NCBI GenBank assembly: GCA_001804165.1
Contig: MHFL01000038.1
Coordinates: forward strand, 4,036-9,545
Source of the DNA: Omnitrophica bacterium RIFCSPLOWO2_01_FULL_45_10
Lineage (GTDB): Bacteria; Omnitrophota; Gorgyraeia; 2-01-FULL-45-10
DNA: 5,510 nucleotides
Direction of reading: 5' to 3'
Every line of letters begins with the position of its first letter. Within the stretch, counting starts at the first letter, position 1. A model generated the notes under the pieces. That model did not search any database. It was not told where the DNA came from and saw only the letters and a list, made by a program, of their open reading frames with translations. Below, piece by piece: positions 1 to 5,510 of the stretch. Made by a program: the position numbers and the translations under genes.

Positions 1-274
1 CGCAAACAAGACACGCCATCGCTCTGGCATGGCCCATGAGTATCGCGGTGGTGGGATGTTTATAGTGTGAGTATATCTTCTCCAAGACAAGAACGTTGGG
101 CTTGTGCTCCATAATGATGCCGGAGATTTCATCAAAGATCTTCCTGACTCGATCTTGAATCGGCGTATTGGTTTGGGTCCTGATTATGCCTGCCTCAACC
201 AATGTAAATGTTCTATCTTCAATGACGCCGTAACCCGTAATCCCTAGCCCCGGGTCAATCCCAAGTATTCGCAT
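1..274 (-). CDS. ruvC: RuvC Holliday junction endonuclease, N-terminal 91 codons (cut by window edge)
   Basis: RuvC is the dimeric, Mg-dependent resolvase that nicks Holliday junctions after RuvAB branch migration in the cytoplasm. Translating the minus strand from the ATG at 274 gives 91 residues starting MRILGIDPGLGITGYGVIED. This is the canonical RuvC first strand, with catalytic Asp7. The second acidic residue is Glu65 in VLEKIYS, followed by the family segment HPTTAILMGHAR (residues 73-84). The C-terminal catalytic Asp/His residues lie beyond base 1. The full-length family has about 160-175 residues, so roughly half is present. The start overlaps the yebC stop as TAATG, with AAGGA at 282-278 as a close-spaced ribosome binding site inside yebC, which suggests translational coupling. 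ruvA and ruvB may follow off-window, as in many bacteria, but this is not seen here. Confidence 0.95.
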   Translation of the reverse strand, partial: MRILGIDPGLGITGYGVIEDRTFTLVEAGIIRTQTNTPIQDRVRKIFDEISGIIMEHKPNVLVLEKIYSHYKHPTTAILMGHARAMACLVC

Positions 275-1011
275 TATTCCTTTAACATTTCGTCCGGAAT
301 ATCAAAATTGGCATAGACATGCTGAACGTCTTCGTGCTCTTCGAGAGCGTCCACTAGATCAAGGACCTTCTTTGCTTCTTCCTCTGCCACTTTTATTGTA
401 GATTTTGGAAGGAGGGTTGTTTCCGCGGATTCCATCGTGATAGCGTTATCTTCAAGCGCTTTCTTAACTTTGTAGAAATCAACGGGCGATGTCGTTATGG
501 CATAATTTTCATCTTCCGCGACAAGGTCCTCCGCTCCGGCCTCAAGGACGATCCCCATCAGTTTATCTTCGTCTATTATCTTTTTATTTACTACAATGTA
601 CCCCTTCTTTTCAAACATCCAACTGACTGAACCGGCGCCAGCCATGTTTCCGCCTTTTTTGGAAAATATCGTCCTTATCTCGCTAGTGGCCCTGTTTTTA
701 TTATCCGTTAATCCTTCGACATAAAAGGCGACACCGCCGGGGCCGTATCCTTCGAGCGTTATATCCTCGTAACTTACACCCTCGAGTTCGCCGGTTCCTT
801 TCTTTATCGCGCGCTCGATGTTATCGGCCGGCATGCTCGCCTCTTTACCGCGCTCTATCGCGACCCGAAGCCGAGGATTAGTATCAGGATTTCCCCCGTT
901 CCTCGCCGCGACGGTTATCTCCTTAATGAGTTTCGTAAATACCTGGCCACGCTTGGCGTCTGTCGCCGCTTTCTTATGCTTTATTGTTGCCCATTTCGAA
1001 TGTCCGCTCAT
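274..1011 (-). CDS. yebC: YebC/TACO1 family translation-associated protein
   Basis: The protein has 245 residues, matching the family norm of about 240-250. The N-terminus has the hallmark GHSKWATIKHKKAATDAKRG (residues 3-22). It is followed by GYGPGGVAF (89-96 region), the NKNRATSEIR stretch (104-113), the GSVSWMF core (127-133) and the C-terminal DVQHVYANFDIP (228-239). All three domains are therefore intact. The family was long annotated as a transcriptional regulator. Mitochondrial TACO1 is a translational activator, and more recent work on bacterial homologues points to relief of ribosome stalling at proline-rich sequences. Which role applies here is inference. The ATG at 1011 overlaps the stop of the upstream EF-G-like gene (ATGA) and is preceded by GGAGG at 1020-1016 with a 4-base spacer, fixing the start. 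The TAA stop shares one base with the ruvC start. No promoter of its own is apparent. Confidence 0.97.
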   Translation of the reverse strand: MSGHSKWATIKHKKAATDAKRGQVFTKLIKEITVAARNGGNPDTNPRLRVAIERGKEASMPADNIERAIKKGTGELEGVSYEDITLEGYGPGGVAFYVEGLTDNKNRATSEIRTIFSKKGGNMAGAGSVSWMFEKKGYIVVNKKIIDEDKLMGIVLEAGAEDLVAEDENYAITTSPVDFYKVKKALEDNAITMESAETTLLPKSTIKVAEEEAKKVLDLVDALEEHEDVQHVYANFDIPDEMLKE

Positions 1012-3071
1012 GATTCCTCCGCTTCTTCTTTTTTCGCGGCGCTAGCCCTGTCTATAATCGCTTGGGCCTGGTTGGACGGCACTACCTCATAATGTGAGAA
1101 TGTCATAGTATACGCGCCCCTGCCGCCTGTTATTGACTTGAGTTCATTGACATATTTGTACATCTCCTCAAGGGGCACCTTTGCCTTTATGACCTGACTG
1201 CCGTCCTGCGGCTCCATCCCCATTATCCTTCCGCGCCGCGAGTTCAAACTTCCTGTAATATCACCCATGAATTCATCCGGCACTACGATGTCGACGTCCA
1301 TTATCGGCTCCAGCAAAACAGGTTTGGCCTTCCGCATCGATTCCTTGAATGCCTGGCGCGCCGCTGTCTGAAACGCTATGTCCTTGGAATCGACAGGATG
1401 AGTTTTTCCGTCGTAGACTACGGATCTCACATCAACCACGGGAAACCCGGCCAAGACGCCTGATTGCAGGGCTGTCTTGACTCCTTTTTCGCAACTTACA
1501 ATGAAAGGCCTCGGTATGGCTCCGCCTACCACTTCGTCCACAAATTCAAAACCTCCGCCGCGGTCCAGCGGCTCTATCCGCATCCAGACTTCCGCGAACT
1601 GACCGGCGCCTCCTGTCTGCTTCTTGTGCCTGTACTGACTATCGCCTTTAGACGTGATGGTTTCTTTATAAGCGACCTTTGGCGTTCCGATATCAACTTG
1701 CACGCCATAGCGCGTCTTCATCCTGTTAATCATCATATTGATGTGCATGTCGCCCATGCCGGAGGCGATTAGTTCCTTCGTCTGCTCCTCTCTTGTAACC
1801 TTGAAGGTCGGGTCCTCGGCAGTCAACTTGTGAAGCGCGTTCGATATCTTGTCCTCATCCGAGCGCGTCTTCGGTTTCAACGAAAATGATATCGCCGGTT
1901 CCGGGAATTTAATATCCTCGAATTTTAAAGAATTCTTCTCATCCCCCAATGAATCGCCCGTTTCGGTATCCTTCAATTTAGAAACACACGCGATGTCGCC
2001 TGCCTGAATCGAGTCTTGAGGAAGCTGCGTCTTCCCCAAAAGAGAAAAGATCTGGCCGATCTTTTCTCTCGCGCCCTTCGTGACATTGTAGAATCCTGTA
2101 TTCGACTGGAGTTTCCCGGAAAATACCTTGAAGATAGATATCTGGCCGATATAAGGATCGGCTAGCGTCTTGAATACCAATGCCGATAATGGGCCGTTCG
2201 GATCACAAGACAACTCTATCTTATCCGACGAATCCTGTTTCAACGCCGTCTCTTTTGGCCTGTCTAAAGAAGAGGGCAGATAAGTCCTTATAATCTCTAA
2301 CAGTTCCTCAATTCCTTTATTTAACACGCTGGAGCCGCACAGAATAGGATAAATTTTAGAATCGGTTACCGCTTTTTTGAACGCCGCCTTCAGTTCCTCT
2401 ACGGATAGTTCGCCTTTCTCAAGATATTTTTCCAATAAATTATCATCCGTCTCAGCGACAAGTTCAGAGAAGGAATCGATAGCCGCTTTGGCCTGCCCTT
2501 TTTCGCCGTCGGACAGGGCCTCGAGCCCCTTTCGCGTCAGGATATTCGCTACGCCTTTGAATGACGGGCCTTCGCCTATCGGGTAGGTCACAACGACGCA
2601 TCCTTTTCCCGCCTTTTTCCTAATAGAGTCAACGCATTTCTTAAAGTCGGAATGCTCCTTGTCGACTTTGTTGACAAAGAATAGGCACGGGCCGCCTTTC
2701 TCCTTTGACATCTTGATCGCCCTCTCCGAGCCTATCTCCATTCCGCTCGTCGCGTTTATAACTATGAGGCTTGCGTCCGCCGCCCTTAATCCGCCAACGA
2801 TTTCTCCAACAAAATCCATATACCCCGGCGTATCTATCATGTTTATCTTTTTGGAATCTGAAACAAAACTGATGATGGAAGAACTTATCGAGCACTTTCT
2901 CTCTTTTTCATCCTCGTTGTAGTCTGAAACGCTTGTCCCCTCGTCCACCGATCCCATTTTAGGTATCGCGCCGCCGGCGAAAAGAAGGGCCTCGACCAAA
3001 GAGGTTTTCCCGCACCCAGAATGGCCCAGCAAGATTACATTTCTAATGTCCTTCGCGTCGAAAACCGCCAT
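1008..3071 (-). CDS. Elongation factor G-like GTPase (EF-G-2 type paralogue)
   Basis: This is a full-length translational GTPase of 687 residues, the usual EF-G size. The G domain has the P-loop GHSGCGKT (16-23), a switch I region ERKCSIS (57-63), switch II DTPGYMDF (80-87), NKVD (134-137) and a CGSS G5 motif (245-248). Domain II runs from about 293 to 390. A domain III region follows, with GMGDMHINMMINR at 438-450. Domain IV has HKKQTGGAGQFAEVW (482-496) and the tip loop YDGKTHPVDSKD (553-564). Domain V covers about 585-660, and a short charged tail ends AAKKEEAEES. Canonical EF-G has DTPGH; the Tyr at 84 and the Ser in switch I fit the EF-G-like/EF-G-2 subgroup (as in Thermus EF-G-2) rather than the main translocase. 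Its precise role is unsettled, so I do not call it fusA. The start has GGAG at 3080-3077, and a strong promoter lies just upstream. It is the first gene of the operon with yebC and ruvC. Confidence 0.93.
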   Translation of the reverse strand: MAVFDAKDIRNVILLGHSGCGKTSLVEALLFAGGAIPKMGSVDEGTSVSDYNEDEKERKCSISSSIISFVSDSKKINMIDTPGYMDFVGEIVGGLRAADASLIVINATSGMEIGSERAIKMSKEKGGPCLFFVNKVDKEHSDFKKCVDSIRKKAGKGCVVVTYPIGEGPSFKGVANILTRKGLEALSDGEKGQAKAAIDSFSELVAETDDNLLEKYLEKGELSVEELKAAFKKAVTDSKIYPILCGSSVLNKGIEELLEIIRTYLPSSLDRPKETALKQDSSDKIELSCDPNGPLSALVFKTLADPYIGQISIFKVFSGKLQSNTGFYNVTKGAREKIGQIFSLLGKTQLPQDSIQAGDIACVSKLKDTETGDSLGDEKNSLKFEDIKFPEPAISFSLKPKTRSDEDKISNALHKLTAEDPTFKVTREEQTKELIASGMGDMHINMMINRMKTRYGVQVDIGTPKVAYKETITSKGDSQYRHKKQTGGAGQFAEVWMRIEPLDRGGGFEFVDEVVGGAIPRPFIVSCEKGVKTALQSGVLAGFPVVDVRSVVYDGKTHPVDSKDIAFQTAARQAFKESMRKAKPVLLEPIMDVDIVVPDEFMGDITGSLNSRRGRIMGMEPQDGSQVIKAKVPLEEMYKYVNELKSITGGRGAYTMTFSHYEVVPSNQAQAIIDRASAAKKEEAEES
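1016..1020 (-). promoter_or_regulatory. yebC ribosome binding site inside the EF-G-like gene
   Basis: On the minus strand GGAGG lies four bases before the yebC ATG, within the last codons of the EF-G-like gene. A strong Shine-Dalgarno sequence plus the ATGA stop/start overlap implies re-initiation by ribosomes finishing the upstream gene. Confidence 0.75.
2041..2069. repeat. Perfect 12-bp inverted repeat with 5-base loop inside the EF-G-like gene
   Basis: The arms are AGAGAAAAGATC (2041-2052) and GATCTTTTCTCT (2058-2069), exact reverse complements separated by TGGCC. In the gene's own transcript the hairpin is followed by UUU then GGGG. It encodes residues around REKIGQIFSLL (335-346) in domain II. 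A perfect 12-bp stem with so short a loop is unlikely by chance in 5.5 kb. It could act as a pause or partial terminator, or as a protein-binding dyad. No function is shown by the sequence. Confidence 0.9.
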
Positions 3072-3090
3072 CTTTTCTCCTACTATAATG

Positions 3091-3104
3091 TAATATTGAT
3101 ATTA
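3091..3104. repeat. AT-rich dyad overlapping the -10 box and predicted transcription start (possible operator)
   Basis: TAATAT (3091-3096) and ATATTA (3099-3104) are exact reverse complements with a 2-base spacer. A second, wider pair, TATAAT (3084-3089) and ATTATA (3101-3106), nests around it. The dyad covers part of the -10 element and the expected start of transcription, the position where a repressor would act. AT-rich sequence makes chance symmetry common, so the operator reading is tentative. Confidence 0.3.
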
Positions 3105-3128
3105 TATCCAGCGTGACGGAAAAGTCAA
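3101..3128 (-). promoter_or_regulatory. Sigma70-type promoter for the EF-G-like/yebC/ruvC operon
   Basis: Read on the minus strand, TTGACT (3128-3123) is the -35 element and TATAAT (3106-3101) is a perfect -10, separated by 16 bases. Transcription would start near 3094, leaving a leader of about 23 bases that contains GGAG at 3080-3077 before the ATG at 3071. Eleven of twelve hexamer bases match the consensus. No second promoter is apparent before yebC or ruvC. Confidence 0.8.
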
Positions 3129-3160
3129 CAAATTTAGGGCGGGCGTAAAATATTTTGTGC

Positions 3161-3211
3161 CAAAGGCGGCTTTACCAGCAGGCGCTCTTTCAACACGGCG
3201 TTTCGCCTTTG
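3161..3211. repeat. 8-bp inverted repeat in the intergenic region
   Basis: CAAAGGCG (3161-3168) and CGCCTTTG (3204-3211) are exact reverse complements enclosing 35 bases. Inside, GGCG at 3197-3200 can instead form a small hairpin with CGCC at 3204-3207 over a TTT loop. A further GGCG at 3181-3184 offers a third pairing, so alternative folds compete. The element sits between the receiver gene and the next promoter. It may be part of a terminator, a small structured RNA or a degenerate repeat. In the minus-strand transcript no clean U-run follows directly. Confidence 0.5.
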
Positions 3212-3240
3212 CATGAGGGTTGTTATATATCAGGAATAGA

Positions 3241-3256
3241 AATCCCGGGAGGGATT
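3241..3256 (-). terminator. Possible weak terminator after the receiver gene
   Basis: Just after the receiver stop codon, the minus-strand transcript can form a hairpin with a 6-bp stem (AATCCC with GGGATT) and a 4-base loop. It is followed by UUCUAUUCC, an imperfect U-tract. The position is right for a terminator, but the stem is short and the tail weak, so termination may be partial or may involve the larger inverted repeat further downstream. Confidence 0.35.
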
Positions 3257-3260
3257 AAAC

Positions 3261-3629
3261 TTACGCACCTAAAATTTCTTTAACCTTCAGCATTAACTTT
3301 TCTATATCGACGGGCTTTATGAAATATTCCCTCACTCCGATCTTAGCGGCTTTCTTGGCGTAAGACGGGTCGGCATGAGCCGAAACTATCATTACAGGTA
3401 TGTTTTTAGTGATGGGGTTTCGTTTTATAGATTCGATTGCCTGAAAGCCGTCTATTCCGGGCATCTTTATATCCATGAGGATGAGGTCGGGAACCTTCGA
3501 CGCCAATTCTATTCCCGCCTCGATGGCGCTGGAAGTGGCAATGACTTCGAACCCTCTTATCTCAAGCGCGTCTTTTAAAAGAGAGAGGAAGTTTTCTTCG
3601 TCATCGACGACCAAAATCTTTTTTGCCAT
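3261..3629 (-). CDS. Stand-alone response regulator receiver protein (CheY-like)
   Basis: The 122 residues are a single REC domain and nothing else. The acidic pocket is Asp9-Asp10 in ILVVDDEE, the phospho-acceptor is Asp53 in LILMDIKMPGIDG, the switch Ser83 lies in VMIVSAHAD, and the conserved Lys105-Pro106 is in YFIKPVD. All key residues are present, so it should accept phosphate from a histidine kinase. There is no DNA-binding or enzymatic output domain, so it would act by protein contact or as a phosphorelay intermediate. No kinase is in the window, so partner and pathway cannot be named. The ATG at 3629 is supported by AGGTGA at 3639-3634. The gene is 62 bases from the stop of the beta-helix gene and 189 bases from the next operon, so it is probably transcribed separately or by read-through from upstream. 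Confidence 0.95.
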   Translation of the reverse strand: MAKKILVVDDEENFLSLLKDALEIRGFEVIATSSAIEAGIELASKVPDLILMDIKMPGIDGFQAIESIKRNPITKNIPVMIVSAHADPSYAKKAAKIGVREYFIKPVDIEKLMLKVKEILGA

Positions 3630-3654
3630 CCGTTCACCTATGCGATTTGTCTAT

Positions 3655-3683
3655 ATGATAATATGCGGGCCAAAGTTATGCAA
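3655..3683 (-). promoter_or_regulatory. Candidate promoter for the receiver gene
   Basis: On the minus strand TTGCAT (3683-3678) and TATCAT (3660-3655) are separated by 17 bases. The -10 matches five of six consensus bases, but the -35 only three of six. An overlapping alternative pairs TTGCTT with TATTAT at 18 bases. The site begins nine bases after the stop of the upstream gene. Spacing and placement are good, sequence match is moderate. Confidence 0.4.
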
Positions 3684-3691
3684 GCAAATTA

Positions 3692-5510
3692 TTACGAATT
3701 CTTCCCCTTACCCGGAGCCTTTATCTCTATCACATCATAGAGCCGCTTGGTGAAGTTATCGAGGACGACTTTCATATTATCTTCCATTGCCTTCTTATTC
3801 GGGTCTAAGTACTCCCCTCTTAACCTTGATTCTTCCCGCAATATAGATGCCGCCTCAGGCGTCTTATCCTTAGAGTTTTTCATCTTCGATATGATCCTGT
3901 CTATCTCTATCGGAGGCAGGTTTTCGAGTTCTTTCTCCAGCGTATTTTTGGATATGACGTTGTTCAACTGCAGGGCGTTCATATTCTCGACAAGCGCCTT
4001 CTTCATTTCATCGTAATACGGCTTGATCGCGTTCTGGTAATCGGATAATACCTTACCCTTTACAGTGCCGAGTTCCGAGAAGATGCCCTTTATGCTGGAT
4101 ATATCGTCGGCATTGAGCAGGTCGGGGATGGCCTGAGCCACTAGGATTGTGGCCACGGCCTGAATGAGGCCTTCCGAGGCCTTCTCCACCGCGCCCTTAC
4201 CTTCTCCTTCCATCTTTCCCACTTCCTCCAAAAGGGACGCTACCACATCCAATACCGCCTTCTGTTCCTCTGTGGGGTTAGAGAGGATGCTTGCTAAGGT
4301 TATAGCCCATCCCATCCCCTGTTTAGCGGCGTCGGATCCCTCGGATGTGATTAAGTCATCCGCAGGTATTGAGAGAGCGCCTTCTTTTAATGATTCGGCC
4401 ACTATGCGTGCGATTACGGTCGGGTCCAATTGTCCTGTGTCTTTGGATATCAAGCTATCTTTGGACTTCATAACTTGCATGAAGATTGAGGCGATCGTAC
4501 CCTTGTCGGATTCCGTTCCGGTTCTAAGGTGCGATAGAAAGGTAGTGAAAAAAGAGTACCTTTCGTCTTTGGTGGAGTAAAATTGGCTTAGGCCTAATTT
4601 AACTTCTTTTACAGTGTCCTTTACAACTGTTGACGTAGCACTGGTTACAGCAGTGTTAGGTTTCGTAGCGGTATTTTGAAAATATGTAGAAATGAAGTTA
4701 TTTGTCTTAGTTCCGGAAAAATAATCCTGTGTAGACGTGAGGTTATAGATGCTCGCGCCTGACAATATATACATCCCGTACATGTTATTATAATTATTTC
4801 CCCTGCTTTCAATTTTTGAACCAATGCCAGAAATGGCTATACCAGCCATTTTGAGATTGTTAAAGATGTTATTTTCAACCCTTACATCTGCGCCTGTCAG
4901 CTGTATCGCATAAAAATTTGTTGTCCTGTTAAACGTATTATTTCTTATGATTACCGAATTAGATTTATATACACTATAACTATAACCACTGATATATACG
5001 CAATAATTTGTCCTTGTGGGGTTAATTGTGAAACCATCTACTACAATCGGCGACGAAAACGAGGGAAGATCAGGATCATTATTCAACATAGTTGACGATG
5101 TAATATAAATGCTGCCGTTAATGATAGTAGGAGTTTTAATGATATCTCTTGTGCCGTCTTCGCTATATCCGCCATAAAGGCTGATGGACGAACTAATTGT
5201 AAAGTTTTCAGCATATGCCCCAGCGCTCACTATTACCCTATCCCCTGCCCTCGCGAGAGCAAGCGCTTGACCGATGGTGCTCTTTCCAACTTTATCGAAT
5301 CCTGCATATACATTCGTTATACCGTCAATGACTTCAGAGATTAGACGGCCGTTTTCATATACCTTGGCTGTGCCAGAGCCTATATTTATATTAGCCCCTG
5401 TTGAATCCATTGTAATTGCGCTAGCGGATGATTCAATGGTCTCGGAAGCAGTCTCTCCTGGGCTCGTCTTCTTCTTTAATTCCGGCGTGACCTTATCCGT
5501 GGACTGATCT
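3692..5510 (-). CDS. Beta-helix (pectin-lyase-like) protein with long helical C-terminal region; 5' end outside window
   Basis: The first in-frame ATG is at 5410, but the frame continues without a stop to base 5510, adding 33 Ser/Thr/Glu-rich residues (starting DQSTDKVTPELKK). The true start therefore lies outside; at least 605 residues are encoded. Numbering from the internal Met, 48-235 looks like a right-handed parallel beta-helix. It opens with GQALALARAGDRVIVSAG, then AENFTI and ISLYGGYS, and has Asn pairs at 157-158, 180-181 and 205-206 spaced 23-25 residues apart, as expected for helix rungs. A Thr/Ala/Ser linker (246-262) leads into about 300 mostly helical, charged residues (262-560) with no family I recognise. 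No C-terminal anchor or sorting motif is visible; the protein ends APGKGKNS. Beta-helices of this kind are usually exported or surface proteins, often binding or cleaving polysaccharide. No catalytic residues can be assigned. Its export signal, if any, is off-window. Confidence 0.85.
   Translation of the reverse strand, partial: DQSTDKVTPELKKKTSPGETASETIESSASAITMDSTGANINIGSGTAKVYENGRLISEVIDGITNVYAGFDKVGKSTIGQALALARAGDRVIVSAGAYAENFTISSSISLYGGYSEDGTRDIIKTPTIINGSIYITSSTMLNNDPDLPSFSSPIVVDGFTINPTRTNYCVYISGYSYSVYKSNSVIIRNNTFNRTTNFYAIQLTGADVRVENNIFNNLKMAGIAISGIGSKIESRGNNYNNMYGMYILSGASIYNLTSTQDYFSGTKTNNFISTYFQNTATKPNTAVTSATSTVVKDTVKEVKLGLSQFYSTKDERYSFFTTFLSHLRTGTESDKGTIASIFMQVMKSKDSLISKDTGQLDPTVIARIVAESLKEGALSIPADDLITSEGSDAAKQGMGWAITLASILSNPTEEQKAVLDVVASLLEEVGKMEGEGKGAVEKASEGLIQAVATILVAQAIPDLLNADDISSIKGIFSELGTVKGKVLSDYQNAIKPYYDEMKKALVENMNALQLNNVISKNTLEKELENLPPIEIDRIISKMKNSKDKTPEAASILREESRLRGEYLDPNKKAMEDNMKVVLDNFTKRLYDVIEIKAPGKGKNS

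Noticed and set aside
1464..1772. 102-codon open frame on the plus strand
   Set aside because: It lies wholly antisense to conserved domains III-IV of the EF-G-like gene, so it is a shadow of that coding sequence.
2641..2895. 84-codon open frame on the minus strand
   Set aside because: It is an alternative frame within the G domain of the EF-G-like gene, which is intact through this stretch, so it is neither a frameshift remnant nor a separate gene.
3084..3089. TATAAT on the plus strand as a divergent promoter
   Set aside because: No -35-like sequence lies at the right distance upstream, and no plus-strand gene follows.
3161..3211. Integron attC-like site
   Set aside because: The arms are inverted repeats, but the expected conserved GTT/AAC core sites are absent and there is no integrase or cassette structure.
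4158..4172. GGCCT-GAATG-AGGCC short hairpin
   Set aside because: It has only 5 bp in a GC-rich coding stretch and is readily explained by repeated GGCC-containing Ala/Glu/Gly codons.
4164..4580. 138-codon open frame on the plus strand
   Set aside because: It is antisense to the helical part of the beta-helix gene. Its translation is low-complexity Ser/Pro/Ala with no family features and there is no ribosome binding site that would favour it.
5274..5507. 77-codon open frame on the plus strand near the window end
   Set aside because: It is antisense to the beta-helix gene, whose own frame stays open through 5510; no independent coding evidence.

Overview
All supported genes lie on the minus strand, so the window reads from its right end to its left. 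The most likely source is an uncultured Gram-negative-type bacterium. The RuvC start and the pairing of a giant-looking beta-helix protein with a compact translation/repair operon remind me of Candidatus Omnitrophota or a relative. That is an impression from family resemblance, not a demonstrated placement. The standard code is used and no mobile element, CRISPR array, tRNA or rRNA is visible.

Layout in transcription order: (1) 5510-3692 is the 3' part of a large gene. It encodes a beta-helix (pectin-lyase-like) segment followed by a long alpha-helical C-terminal region. Its reading frame stays open to the window edge, so the start is outside. (2) 3629-3261 is a stand-alone CheY-like receiver with a plausible promoter of its own, followed by a weak hairpin. 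(3) 3260-3072 is an intergenic region holding that hairpin, an 8-bp inverted repeat and a very good sigma70-type promoter. (4) 3071-1008 is an EF-G-like GTPase of the paralogous 'EF-G-2' kind, with Tyr in place of the catalytic switch II His. (5) 1011-274 is YebC/TACO1. (6) 274-1 is the first 91 codons of ruvC, cut by the window edge.

The last three genes form a tight operon driven by the promoter at 3128-3101. The EF-G-like stop overlaps the yebC start (ATGA), and the yebC stop overlaps the ruvC start (TAATG), so translational coupling is likely. YebC-RuvC is a common bacterial neighbourhood. An EF-G paralogue placed in front joins two ribosome-associated factors to Holliday-junction repair. 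The most striking unexplained sequence features are a perfect 12-bp inverted repeat inside the EF-G-like gene (2041-2069) and a sharp base-composition shift inside the beta-helix gene (about 29% G+C against about 58%, counted by hand on two 120-base samples).
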